The position numbers and the translations under genes were made by a program. From NCBI GenBank assembly GCA_013139625.1, contig WTAK01000150.1:1-13113 (forward strand): a stretch of 13,113 bases of DNA, written 5' to 3'. Source of the stretch: Candidatus Delongbacteria bacterium. GTDB taxonomy: Bacteria > UBA4055. This document shows positions 1-7,809 of this stretch, piece after piece; within the stretch, counting starts at the first letter, position 1, and every line of letters starts with the position of its first letter. The notes beneath the pieces are model-generated. The model was given only the letters and a program-made list of their open reading frames with translations, did no database searches and was not told the DNA's origin.

Positions 1-1106
1 AAATTGCCTTTTCCGTGATAGTTATAGCTCGTAAATGGACTTGTATCTACATGATTTGGATTTTCTCTCATAGAACGAACACCCTCCAAGTCAAATGTCT
101 GACCATCTAGAATATAGCCGACAAGACCTTCTTCAAGTAATTCAACAAGATATTTATTACTTCCACCTCTGGCAAAAGCTGCTTTAATACCTTTTCTACG
201 CATAATTTCACCAAAATAGATTCCTATAGAAAGTGCTGTTCCACCTGCACCTGCTTGAAACGAGAATCCATCCTTGATCAATCCTGCTTCTTCACAGAAT
301 TGTGCTGTCAGTTCAGCTATATGAAGTCTGTCAGGACTTTTTGTTATCTGAGTAGTACCTGAAATTATTTTCTCTGGAATACCGACTTGATCGATCTTGA
401 CAACATAATCAATGTTGTTGCCATTGATTTGCCATGGGATACATGGAAATGGAACAAGATTATCGGTTACTACTATTGTCTTATCTGCAAACTGAGAATC
501 TGCCAAAGCAAACCCTAAGAGACCACAAGCTGAACTGCCATTTACTCCGTTAGCATTACCAAACATATCAGCAGTTGGTGAAGCAATAACAGCTATATCT
601 ATTTGCACTTCTCCATCTTGAACAGCTTGATATCTTCCACCATGGGAACGTAAAACTCCAGTACCTTTCATTTTACCTTGTGAAGCAAAACGACCCAAAG
701 GACCATTCATACTACCTTCAATATGATGAATTGTACCATCTTCCATATACTTGATCAAAGATGCCTGGCATGGGAATGAAGCTGAAGGATACCAGATCAG
801 ATTTTTAATTCCAAGTTCATGTGCGATATCAAATATCTGAACAGCAACTAGATCACCGTTACGAAAATGATGATGTGTAGAGATCGTCATTCCATCTTTC
901 AAACCAGCCTTAATAAGAGCTTTCTTCAAACTAGGTACGGTCTTATTACCATCTAAAGGATAATCTGCACAACTTGAAATTTTCGGAGCAAATTTTCTTC
1001 CTTTTGGTTTATATTTTCCAATACCTTTATAAGGAATAACTTTTTCACCGTTTATCTTTTCAGGGATCATTTTTCCGACTGCGTTCTTAACAAATTTCAT
1101 TTTCAT
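1..1106 (-). CDS. citF: Citrate lyase alpha subunit (CitF), 3' end outside the window
   Basis: This is the alpha (citrate:acetyl-ACP transferase) subunit of bacterial citrate lyase, which moves the acyl carrier from acetate to citrate so that the beta subunit can cleave citryl-ACP. About 368 residues are visible of the roughly 510 usual for CitF; the C-terminus lies beyond position 1. Visible family matches include FQAGAGGTALS (about residue 283 onward), corresponding to FQTGTGGASLA in E. coli CitF as I recall it, and near the cut the block LDGQTFDLEGVRS followed by ENPNHVD, corresponding to LDVQSFDSHAAQS and RNPNHIE. The start ATG (1104-1106) shares one base with the TAA stop of the upstream gene (TAATG), and GGAGG lies 8 nt before it, so translation is probably coupled. 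A close relative acting on citramalate (citramalate lyase alpha subunit) cannot be excluded from sequence alone. The family call is firm; the substrate is inferred. Confidence 0.93.
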   Translation of the reverse strand, partial: MKMKFVKNAVGKMIPEKINGEKVIPYKGIGKYKPKGRKFAPKISSCADYPLDGNKTVPSLKKALIKAGLKDGMTISTHHHFRNGDLVAVQIFDIAHELGIKNLIWYPSASFPCQASLIKYMEDGTIHHIEGSMNGPLGRFASQGKMKGTGVLRSHGGRYQAVQDGEVQIDIAVIASPTADMFGNANGVNGSSACGLLGFALADSQFADKTIVVTDNLVPFPCIPWQINGNNIDYVVKIDQVGIPEKIISGTTQITKSPDRLHIAELTAQFCEEAGLIKDGFSFQAGAGGTALSIGIYFGEIMRRKGIKAAFARGGSNKYLVELLEEGLVGYILDGQTFDLEGVRSMRENPNHVDTSPFTSYNYHGKGN

Positions 1107-2302
1107 TATTTTTTCCTCCAATCAGAATCTAATTTCCCAACATTGATAGCTTGTTCTATTGTGTTTTGAGCACGTTTAACAACCGGTGGATCGATCATTT
1201 TTGAACCCAGAGAAACTACACCTAGTCCTTTTTCTGTTGCAATGATAAAAGCATCAACTATCTTTTTAGCTCTATCAATCTCCTTATCATTCGGTGCATA
1301 ATTCTCGTGTATCACAGGAATTTGTCTTGGATGAATACATCCCATTCCATCGAATCCCAGAGATTTTGATGTTAGAACATTTTGCTTTAATGCTTCCATA
1401 TCAGAAACATCTGAGAAAACTGAATCTATAGGTTGAATTTTTGCTGCACGAGCTGAATTTACTACCTGACATCTTGCAAAGAATGTTTCATTGCCTTCAT
1501 TAGTTCTCTGTGTACCTAGATCAGCTGTGTAATCCTCAAGTCCGATCGCTAAAGAAACTACATTTTCAGATACTGCAATTTCATAAGAGTTTATAACACC
1601 CAACGCGCTTTCGACAATAGGCATCAACCATATCTTTCGTTTAGCTTTGTTCAATTTCTTGATTTTAGCATTAACTTCTTTTACCTGATCCGCGGATTCA
1701 CACTTAGGCACAAGTATCAGATTCACATTATGAGCAACGATAAATTCAAGATCTTCAAGTCCCATTTGCAATTGATTAATTCTAACCATTCTTTCAGCAC
1801 CATAGCAATTCACATTACGAAGACCGTTCCTGACAAGATATCTAGCTTCATTTTTCTTGGCAGGAGCTACGGAATCTTCCAGATCAAGAATAACCCCATC
1901 CGGATCATGGATACCGGCATTTAAAGCTAACTTTGGAGTATTTCCAGGAAGATACAGTCGTGATCTACGGTTTCGGTCATTTTTTGTTTGAAATTTGTTC
2001 TCAGGGATCATTGGTAGTAAATATTCTTTATCTGTCTTTATTAACTGCTTAACAGCCGCTTCAATACGAGCTGCAATAATATAATCTAAAGCACCCGTAT
2101 CTTCAATCTTGAATACAGCATCTTTAATTCCGTAAAACTTTAACACATCCTTACAGAGTTTAGTAATTTGATCACCGAAAAGAGCTTTTACTTTGCTGAT
2201 CACCTCAATTTTCAACCCACCACTTTTCTTGAGTTGTAATGTGATCTTGCAATCGGACTTTATTTTTGGTCCATAATTTCCGGCTTCTGCTATTTTAGCC
2301 AT
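1106..2302 (-). CDS. citE: Fused citrate lyase gamma-beta protein (CitD acyl carrier domain plus CitE)
   Basis: The 398-residue protein joins two citrate lyase subunits that are normally separate. Residues 1 to about 100 match CitD, the acyl carrier protein that bears the phosphoribosyl-dephospho-CoA prosthetic group: Ser16 in KIKSDCKITLQL aligns with the modified Ser14 of CitD (TLESGDVMIRI), and GALDYIIAARIEA (70-82) matches GALDCILRARLEA. Residues about 112-398 match CitE, the citryl-ACP lyase of the HpcH/HpaI TIM-barrel family: RSRLYLPGN (113-121), LDLEDSV (139-145, Mg/substrate region), VES (230-232), GLEDYTADLGTQR (254-266) and CIHPRQI (322-328). The combined length equals CitD (about 98) plus CitE (about 300) with a very short linker. 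GGAGA lies 6 nt before the ATG. It sits 23 bp after protein B and overlaps citF by one base. The fusion is seen directly; activity on citrate rather than citramalate is inferred. Confidence 0.93.
   Translation of the reverse strand: MAKIAEAGNYGPKIKSDCKITLQLKKSGGLKIEVISKVKALFGDQITKLCKDVLKFYGIKDAVFKIEDTGALDYIIAARIEAAVKQLIKTDKEYLLPMIPENKFQTKNDRNRRSRLYLPGNTPKLALNAGIHDPDGVILDLEDSVAPAKKNEARYLVRNGLRNVNCYGAERMVRINQLQMGLEDLEFIVAHNVNLILVPKCESADQVKEVNAKIKKLNKAKRKIWLMPIVESALGVINSYEIAVSENVVSLAIGLEDYTADLGTQRTNEGNETFFARCQVVNSARAAKIQPIDSVFSDVSDMEALKQNVLTSKSLGFDGMGCIHPRQIPVIHENYAPNDKEIDRAKKIVDAFIIATEKGLGVVSLGSKMIDPPVVKRAQNTIEQAINVGKLDSDWRKK
1114..1120 (-). promoter_or_regulatory. Ribosome binding site of citF inside the citDE 3' end
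   Basis: The minus strand reads TGGAGGA here, with GGAGG 8 nt before the ATG at 1106. It lies within the last codons of the upstream gene and selects the ATG at 1106 over the in-frame ATG at 1100, which would be 14 nt away. Confidence 0.75.
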
Positions 2303-2325
2303 GATTTCTCCAATTTGTAAGAATT

Positions 2326-4104
2326 TTAGTTTTCATTCATCCAGTTAACAAGTCCCTTAGCTTCAAATATTGCCAATAATTCATCAGGTAACGGTGCGAA
2401 TTTGATCTCAGTGTCATTTATCTTAATGACACCTTTTTCCAAACTAACATCAACCTTATCACCGGCTTTATACATATCAACTACCTCAGGTACTACAAGT
2501 ATCGGCAATCCCTGATTTACAGAAGAACGGTAGAAAATACGATTAACAGATTTTACTATTACAGCTTTCACTCCAAGATGTGCCAAGCCAACTGCAGGAT
2601 GCTCTCTTGAACTTCCACAGCCGAAATTCTCGCCGGCTATAAGGATATCACCTGCTTTTACATTATCAGAGAAATTTTCATCAAATCCTTTGAAAAGATG
2701 AGGAATAATATCTGCAGGCTCTGAACTAAGCACTGAATATGTTAAATTACCTGCAAACATCTGATCAGTATTAAGATCCTCAACATCTGAGTAATTCCAA
2801 ACATTCTCGATACGCCTGTTTTCACCTTCTGGAATATCAACAGTTGTAGTTTGTTCTCTCTTGAATGGGAACTTATCATTAGATTCGATACCACGCGGAT
2901 CTGTGATCTCACCTTTGATAGCAGAGTATGCCACACAAGCAGGTGAAGCCAGGAATATCTCAGCTTCTTTATTACCCATTCTACCTTTGAAATTTCTGTT
3001 AGCAGTTGAAATTACAGTGTAACCATCTGCAGGAATTCCTTGAGCTGTACCAAGACATGGACCACAAGAAGCTGCTAGAACAGTTGCTCCGGCTTTCATC
3101 AATTTCGTTGTTAGACCTTCTTCTATCATTTGTAAATATATTTCTTTTGAAGCTGGAATAACCAAGAGTTGGAAATCCTTAGCAATTTTCTTCCCGTCAA
3201 GGATCTCTGCTGCGATTCTAATATCTTCCAATCTACCGTTTGTACAAGTACCGATCAAACCCTGATTAAGTTTTCTTCCCTGAACTTCAGAAACAGCCTT
3301 CACATTATCAACGTGATGAGGAGCCGCTACCAGTGGGAATATTTCATTCAAGTTTATATCGATCACTCTTTCATAAACAGCATCTTCATCAGCCCAAACT
3401 CCCTTAGTGATCTGTGTACCTAAGAATTCTTCAAGTACGCTATCAGCAGGAAATACTGCGTTCTTAGCACCCATTTCTGAAGCTAAGTTAGTAAGTGTCA
3501 TTCTTTCAGAGATAGAAAGATATTTAACACCGTCACCGTGGAATTCGATGCTCATATAATTTGCACCTGCTGAACCTATCATACCAATTATCCAAAGTGA
3601 AATATCTTTGGCATAAACACCTTTAGGAAGTTTTCCATTCAGGTTTATTTTCATTGATTCAGGTACTCTAAACCATGTTTGACCACGTTTCCAGATCCCT
3701 GCGGATTCAGTTCTGTCAATTCCTGCAGCAAGAGCATTGAAAGCTCCCGCTGTACAAGTATGACTATCACTTCCGACAATGATCATTCCCGGTTTCGCAT
3801 GATAGCTCATTACCTGATGACAGATACCATCTCCAACATCGTGAAATTTGCATACGCTTTGATCATTCACAAAATCACGGATTGTCTGATATTGATTCGC
3901 TAATTTTGCATTTGTCGGTGGTGCATTGTGATCCAAAACAACTAAAAGTTGTTCTTTATCAGAAACCTTATCACCACCCATTTTATTGAATGTATTCTTT
4001 ATACTTGCTGTATTATCGTGCGTCAGAACAATGTTTGGCTTACGAAAAACAATTGCTCCTTTCTCTGCATTTAGCATTTTTTCTACAAAAGTTTTACCTG
4101 ACAT
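2326..4104 (-). CDS. Aconitase-family hydro-lyase, fused LeuC-LeuD type, canonical active site (protein B)
   Basis: This 592-residue protein has a large aconitase domain (about 1-405) joined by a short linker to a swivel domain (about 433-592), i.e. the LeuC and LeuD halves in one chain. Cluster cysteines are C287 (GTCTNGRLEDIR), C347 and C350 (SCGPCLG). The catalytic dyad D58-H59 (LDHNAPPT), H96 (GICHQ) and D113-S114-H115 (SDSHT) are all present, as is the swivel motif GENFGCGSSREHP (491-503). The CTNGR signature places it with the isopropylmalate isomerase/homoaconitase branch rather than classic AcnA (CTNTS). The swivel substrate loop, after NTD at 445-447, reads NLTYSV and is unlike the YLVY or YLRT loops described for archaeal isopropylmalate isomerase and homoaconitase. 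Context beside citrate lyase and isocitrate dehydrogenase suggests citrate/isocitrate isomerisation, but a homolog such as methylcitrate or citramalate/mesaconate is possible. AGGAG lies 7 nt before the ATG. Confidence 0.9.
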   Translation of the reverse strand: MSGKTFVEKMLNAEKGAIVFRKPNIVLTHDNTASIKNTFNKMGGDKVSDKEQLLVVLDHNAPPTNAKLANQYQTIRDFVNDQSVCKFHDVGDGICHQVMSYHAKPGMIIVGSDSHTCTAGAFNALAAGIDRTESAGIWKRGQTWFRVPESMKINLNGKLPKGVYAKDISLWIIGMIGSAGANYMSIEFHGDGVKYLSISERMTLTNLASEMGAKNAVFPADSVLEEFLGTQITKGVWADEDAVYERVIDINLNEIFPLVAAPHHVDNVKAVSEVQGRKLNQGLIGTCTNGRLEDIRIAAEILDGKKIAKDFQLLVIPASKEIYLQMIEEGLTTKLMKAGATVLAASCGPCLGTAQGIPADGYTVISTANRNFKGRMGNKEAEIFLASPACVAYSAIKGEITDPRGIESNDKFPFKREQTTTVDIPEGENRRIENVWNYSDVEDLNTDQMFAGNLTYSVLSSEPADIIPHLFKGFDENFSDNVKAGDILIAGENFGCGSSREHPAVGLAHLGVKAVIVKSVNRIFYRSSVNQGLPILVVPEVVDMYKAGDKVDVSLEKGVIKINDTEIKFAPLPDELLAIFEAKGLVNWMNEN

Positions 4105-4116
4105 AATTTTCTCCTA

Positions 4117-4152
4117 TTATTTCAGCAATCCGCCTTTTTTATAGATCTGAAC
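4117..4152 (-). pseudogene. Remnant of a third aconitase C-terminus (tail duplication)
   Basis: Between genes A and B the minus strand reads, in one frame, VQIYKKGGLLK followed by TAA. This nearly repeats the genuine end of protein A, VDIYKKGGLLN plus TAA, which lies 38 bp upstream. The two 36-nt stretches match at 28 positions by my count. Several differences are synonymous (ATT/ATC, GGT/GGC, CTG/TTG, CTA/CTG), which suggests that both copies once evolved as coding sequence. The 38-bp offset is not a multiple of three, so the remnant is out of frame with gene A and is not translated as its extension. It looks like the last codons of a lost or recombined paralog. Confidence 0.65.
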
Positions 4153-4154
4153 CT

Positions 4155-5963
4155 TTAATTTAGCAGTCCACCTTTTTTATAAATATCTACCTGTACAGAT
4201 GAGAATTCATTTATCTTAACAGATTTTCCTGTCTCAAGATTCGTCAAAATACTTGTTTCAAGGTCAATACTTATCTTATCTCTCTGTTGCAAGTTAAGTT
4301 CTGAAATATTATCGTAAGTAAGTATTGGGAAAGCAGCGTTAATTGCATTTCTTTCATAGATAGATCCAAAAGATTCAGCTATGATTATTTGCACTCCTAA
4401 CGACTTGAAGCAGTCAACAGCTTGTTGACGTGAACTTCCGGCTCCAAAGTTCTTACCTGTGATAACGATATCACCAGGTTCAGCTTTCTTTGGAAAGTCT
4501 TTCCAACCTTCCAAGTTATCGAAAGTATATTGTCCCATTTCATTGATATCTGTTATTGTAAGATAACGGTTATGGAAGATCATATCTGTATCGATATTAT
4601 CTTCATTCACTAACCATATTTTACCTTCGATCAAAGTTGGTTTTTCTTCAACACTTTCAGATTTTACAACAGTCTTTTCAAGAATTTTTCCAGTTGGTTT
4701 AAATTCAGCCGGTGTTTCAGGTATTCTATCAGGAGTTGTTATGTAACCTGCGATAGTTGATGCAGCCACTTCTGCCGGAGAACCAAGATACACTTCTCCT
4801 TTTCCCTGCTTACCTGCAAAGTTTCTATTACCTGTACTAATAGTAACTTCTCTGGGACCGTTTTGCCCGATTTGACCTGCTGCGCAACCTGCACAACCTG
4901 CATTTCCAATTAAAACGCCGGCACTTTTAAAAATATCGATTATTCCTTCTTCCAAACATTGATTCCAAACTTCGTCAGTGGAAGGAACTATTTTCAAAAT
5001 TACACCAGGTGCTGTTTTTCTTCCTTTTAGAATTCTTGCAACTTCTCTCATATCCTCGATTCTTCCATTTGTACAACTTCCAATAAAACCTGAATCGATC
5101 TTAGTTTCGAATACTTCGTCAATACTTACAGAGTCATCAGGATGACCGGGGCGTGAAACCATTGGTACGAATGTAGAAATATCTATTTCCAGTTCTTTAT
5201 CGTAAACAGCATCTTTATCAGCTTCTATTTTTTCTAATTTTCTACCTGAGCGTGTTTCACAATATTCCATAATTGCATCAGTAGGAGGAATTAGAACGAT
5301 TATTGCTCCCATTTCCGTTCCCATTGATGAGATCGTGATCCTTTCATCCAGAGTAAGTTTCTCAATTTCATCACCATAAAGTTCTACTGAACAACCTAGA
5401 AGAGTATTTGCTCCAAATTTATTCAATAAGTTCAGTACGACATCTTTTGCATATATATTCGCAGGTCTTTTTCCTGTGAAAGTAAGCTTTATTGATTCAG
5501 GAACTTTGAACCAACTCTTACCTGAAGCCCATGCTGCAGCAATATCCTGATCTCCCATTCCCTGCCCAAAAGCACCGATAGCTCCAAGAATATTTGCATG
5601 AGAATCCGTTGAAATAAAAGTACAACCCGGAGTTGCTAAACCTTTGTCTATTACAAGGTGAGTTCCGATACCTGAATTCACATCATAAACTTTTATCCCT
5701 TTTTCACGTGCATACATTCTGCAGGCTTGTTGACTTGTTGCATATTTTGGATCTGAAGTAGTTGGGTAACAGTCAAATGTAAAAAATGTTTTGCTGACAT
5801 CATCGACTTCCAGTCCATTATTTATAAGATTTTCTACTACATTTGGTCCACCGAAGTCACGAGCAACACGTACATCTATCGCTATATCTACAATCTGTCC
5901 GGGTTTTACTACCTCATTTCCTGAGTGATTTGCTATGATTTTTTCTATAAAAGTTAAAGCCAT
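4155..5963 (-). CDS. Aconitase-family hydro-lyase, fused LeuC-LeuD type, altered active site (protein A)
   Basis: A 602-residue paralog of the next gene with the same layout: large domain about 1-410, charged linker about 411-445, swivel about 446-602. Cluster cysteines are C297 (GSCTNGRIEDMR), C357 and C360 (GCAGC), so a 4Fe-4S cluster is expected. D120-S121-H122 and the swivel S511-R512 are kept. However, the usual D-H dyad reads D64-C65 (FDCYPTT), and the usual I/C-H-Q reads G100-T101-H102, so two histidines of the aconitase active site (His101 and His147, mitochondrial numbering) appear replaced. The motif after GSSR is QQAVDCF instead of EHA. The swivel loop is RYLTITD. Starts 14 bp after the HD gene with AGGAG 7 nt before ATG. 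The family call is firm. The reaction is uncertain: it could be a different 2-hydroxyacid hydro-lyase or one half of a split citrate-to-isocitrate reaction. Confidence 0.88.
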   Translation of the reverse strand: MALTFIEKIIANHSGNEVVKPGQIVDIAIDVRVARDFGGPNVVENLINNGLEVDDVSKTFFTFDCYPTTSDPKYATSQQACRMYAREKGIKVYDVNSGIGTHLVIDKGLATPGCTFISTDSHANILGAIGAFGQGMGDQDIAAAWASGKSWFKVPESIKLTFTGKRPANIYAKDVVLNLLNKFGANTLLGCSVELYGDEIEKLTLDERITISSMGTEMGAIIVLIPPTDAIMEYCETRSGRKLEKIEADKDAVYDKELEIDISTFVPMVSRPGHPDDSVSIDEVFETKIDSGFIGSCTNGRIEDMREVARILKGRKTAPGVILKIVPSTDEVWNQCLEEGIIDIFKSAGVLIGNAGCAGCAAGQIGQNGPREVTISTGNRNFAGKQGKGEVYLGSPAEVAASTIAGYITTPDRIPETPAEFKPTGKILEKTVVKSESVEEKPTLIEGKIWLVNEDNIDTDMIFHNRYLTITDINEMGQYTFDNLEGWKDFPKKAEPGDIVITGKNFGAGSSRQQAVDCFKSLGVQIIIAESFGSIYERNAINAAFPILTYDNISELNLQQRDKISIDLETSILTNLETGKSVKINEFSSVQVDIYKKGGLLN

Positions 5964-5977
5964 TTTAGACTCCTATT

Positions 5978-6523
5978 TTAAATTTTAAGTCTTTCTTTGA
6001 ACGGAAGGAACGTCATAAAATCAGCATGGTGTACAAGGTATGCTTCTGTAGTTCTTTTTACCAAGTTACCTTCACCTGCATGCGTTGCGATTATGTGACA
6101 TACTTCAGCAGGAACTCCACATTCTTCGGCTAGAGAAACACCTGAGAAAGGATGACGGAGATATTTTCCGTAGTTACCTTGTTTAGCTTTTCTATTTTCA
6201 TCCATCACATACTCGAGTAATTTACCAACATCCGCAAGAATTGCTCCTGCGATAAGGACATCCATATTTATTGGAAGTTCACCGTGATAAAATTCATTAC
6301 ACTTTTCAGCTGCTGCTTTTGCGATATGAACAACACTTTGTTTGTGATCCATGAATGTAACTTTAAGGTCAGGTCCACAAAGTAATGTAAAAGGAATAGT
6401 CTTTAGGTCGTTCTCAGTTAGAACACTTCTTTCCAAAGCTAATTCCCATGTCTTTGCTGTTTGTTCTCTGAGTTCTTTACCTTCGATCCAATTAAGTTCA
6501 GGCCATAATTCATATATATTCAT
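5978..6523 (-). CDS. HD-domain protein with a degenerate HD doublet
   Basis: A 181-residue soluble protein with an HD-superfamily (metal-dependent phosphohydrolase) pattern: H60 in MDHKQSVVHIAKAA, the doublet region GAILADVGKLLEY (93-105), H124 (RHPFSG), H148 (ATHAGEG) and H165-H166-x-D168 (VHHADF). The signature that normally reads LHDIGK reads LADVGK, so the doublet histidine is Ala97 while Asp98 remains. The remaining histidines could still hold metal, but canonical chemistry is not assured. It lies between isocitrate dehydrogenase and aconitase-like protein A, 14 bp before the latter, with AGGAG 6 nt before its ATG, so it is co-expressed with the citrate genes. Its substrate is unknown; hydrolysis or sensing of a phosphorylated metabolite or nucleotide is a guess. 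The N-terminal 50 residues show no motif I recognise. Confidence 0.8.
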   Translation of the reverse strand: MNIYELWPELNWIEGKELREQTAKTWELALERSVLTENDLKTIPFTLLCGPDLKVTFMDHKQSVVHIAKAAAEKCNEFYHGELPINMDVLIAGAILADVGKLLEYVMDENRKAKQGNYGKYLRHPFSGVSLAEECGVPAEVCHIIATHAGEGNLVKRTTEAYLVHHADFMTFLPFKERLKI

Positions 6524-6545
6524 AATTTCTCCTGTTTGATTTTAA

Positions 6546-6571
6546 ACAAGGGGCTTTTTATAGCCCCTTGT
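6546..6571 (-). terminator. Perfect 10-bp GC-rich hairpin in the icd-HD gap (attenuator or partial terminator)
   Basis: The minus-strand RNA can form ACAAGGGGCT, a 6-nt ATAAAA loop, then AGCCCCTTGT, a perfect 10-bp stem. It is followed by TTTAAAATC, a poor U-tract. It begins about 13 nt after the icd stop codon and ends some 22 nt before the HD-gene start. It may be a leaky terminator, a processing site or an RNA-stabilising 3' end for icd, setting different levels for icd and the genes after it. Confidence 0.6.
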
Positions 6572-6584
6572 AATAAATGGTTTA

Positions 6585-7805
6585 CTAACAACACCCTTTG
6601 CAATCACAATTTATTTTATCAATTATAGCTTGAGCCATCATTTGAGTAGAAGCAGCACCTTTTGCAACAACATCAGGCTTACCGGTCATCTTCATCATGT
6701 CATAAGTTTTTGTTTTACCTTCAGAAACAACATCTGCAACAGCTTTTCTGATCTTCTTTGCTATCTCTTGCTCATCAATAAAATCAAGCATCATACAAGC
6801 TGATTCGATCATAGCAATAGGATTTACAATTGAAGTTTCGTAGTCAGCGTATTTTGGAGCACTACCGTGAGTAGGTTCGAATACTGCAATTCCTGATTCA
6901 GGGTTATATTGAGCACTACATGCGAATCCAAGTCCACCAATAAGTCCTGCAAAACCGTCAGAAACGATATCACCGAACATGTTTCCTGCTACAAGAACTC
7001 CGTAATTCTCAGGATTCTTAGTGAGCCACATCATCTGAGCATCAATGTTAGTGTTCCAAAGCTCAATATTAGGATAATCTGCTTTCTGGATCTGCTGTGC
7101 TAATTTATACATCATTCCTGATGTTTCTCTGATCACATTTGGTTTCTCACATAATGTAACTGATTTATAACCATACTTCTTTGCATGCTCAAAAGCAGCT
7201 CTTAAAATTCTGTCAGTAGATTTCTTTGTGAAAATTCTAGTTGAAACTGAAAGTTCTTCAACCGGAGTCTCACCGAAATTCTTCTTGAATTTAGGGTGTG
7301 TCATTAAAGCATCGTAAACTTGCTTTGGAGGATTAGACCATTCAACTCCACCGTAAAGTCCTTCAGTGTTCTGACGGAATATCTGTGCATCAACTGCAGG
7401 TTCTTCAATAACATCGCCGGCTCCTCTTCTGATGAAGTTCAGGGGGTTGCCCAAGTAAGATTTACAAGGTCTTAAACAAATGTCTAATCCAAAGTGCTGT
7501 CTTAGACCAACGATAGGACTTGCATAAACAAGACCTTTAGCTTGTAATTCAGGTGCTAATTCATTAAAAGCTTCATCTTTTGGTTTTGAAGTGATAGCAC
7601 CGAAAAGTGCAACTTTGTGCTTTGCAAGAAGGTCAAGAGTTCTCTGTGGTAATGGATTACCTTCTTTTTTCCAGAACTCCCACCCGATATCTCCTTCAAC
7701 GTAGTCTGCTTCAAATCCTGCAGCAGTTAATACTTTGATTGCTTCTTCTAATACTACTTTTCCGATACCGTCACCCGGCATTGATACGATCGTTCTTTTT
7801 GACAT
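6585..7805 (-). CDS. icd: Isocitrate dehydrogenase, probably NADP-type, with a Cys-rich C-terminal tail
   Basis: A 406-residue member of the isocitrate/isopropylmalate dehydrogenase family, oxidatively decarboxylating isocitrate to 2-oxoglutarate or running in reverse. Substrate residues match E. coli Icd as I recall it: S96 (Ser113), R102 and R112 in SPIVGLRQ and LRP, R144 in FRQNTEG, Y151, K221, and D255/D279/D283 for the metal. The usual Asn115 is Ile98. The coenzyme pocket K318-Y319, V327, Y368 and K372 aligns with K344-Y345, V351, Y391 and R395 of the NADP enzyme, so NADP preference is inferred, with Lys in place of the last Arg. The protein ends CDCKGCC, four cysteines in seven residues, not typical of the family. 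I chose the ATG at 7805 because GGAGAG lies just upstream; a TTG 12 nt earlier would overlap that site. Homoisocitrate dehydrogenase is the main alternative. Confidence 0.88.
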   Translation of the reverse strand: MSKRTIVSMPGDGIGKVVLEEAIKVLTAAGFEADYVEGDIGWEFWKKEGNPLPQRTLDLLAKHKVALFGAITSKPKDEAFNELAPELQAKGLVYASPIVGLRQHFGLDICLRPCKSYLGNPLNFIRRGAGDVIEEPAVDAQIFRQNTEGLYGGVEWSNPPKQVYDALMTHPKFKKNFGETPVEELSVSTRIFTKKSTDRILRAAFEHAKKYGYKSVTLCEKPNVIRETSGMMYKLAQQIQKADYPNIELWNTNIDAQMMWLTKNPENYGVLVAGNMFGDIVSDGFAGLIGGLGFACSAQYNPESGIAVFEPTHGSAPKYADYETSIVNPIAMIESACMMLDFIDEQEIAKKIRKAVADVVSEGKTKTYDMMKMTGKPDVVAKGAASTQMMAQAIIDKINCDCKGCC

Positions 7806-7809
7806 GATT

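Noticed and set aside
2326..5963. Leucine biosynthesis (LeuCD) assignment for the two aconitase-family genes
   Set aside because: They have the CTNGR signature of that branch, but the neighbours are citrate lyase and an isocitrate-type dehydrogenase, with no LeuA or LeuB-like gene, and the swivel loops lack the isopropylmalate form.
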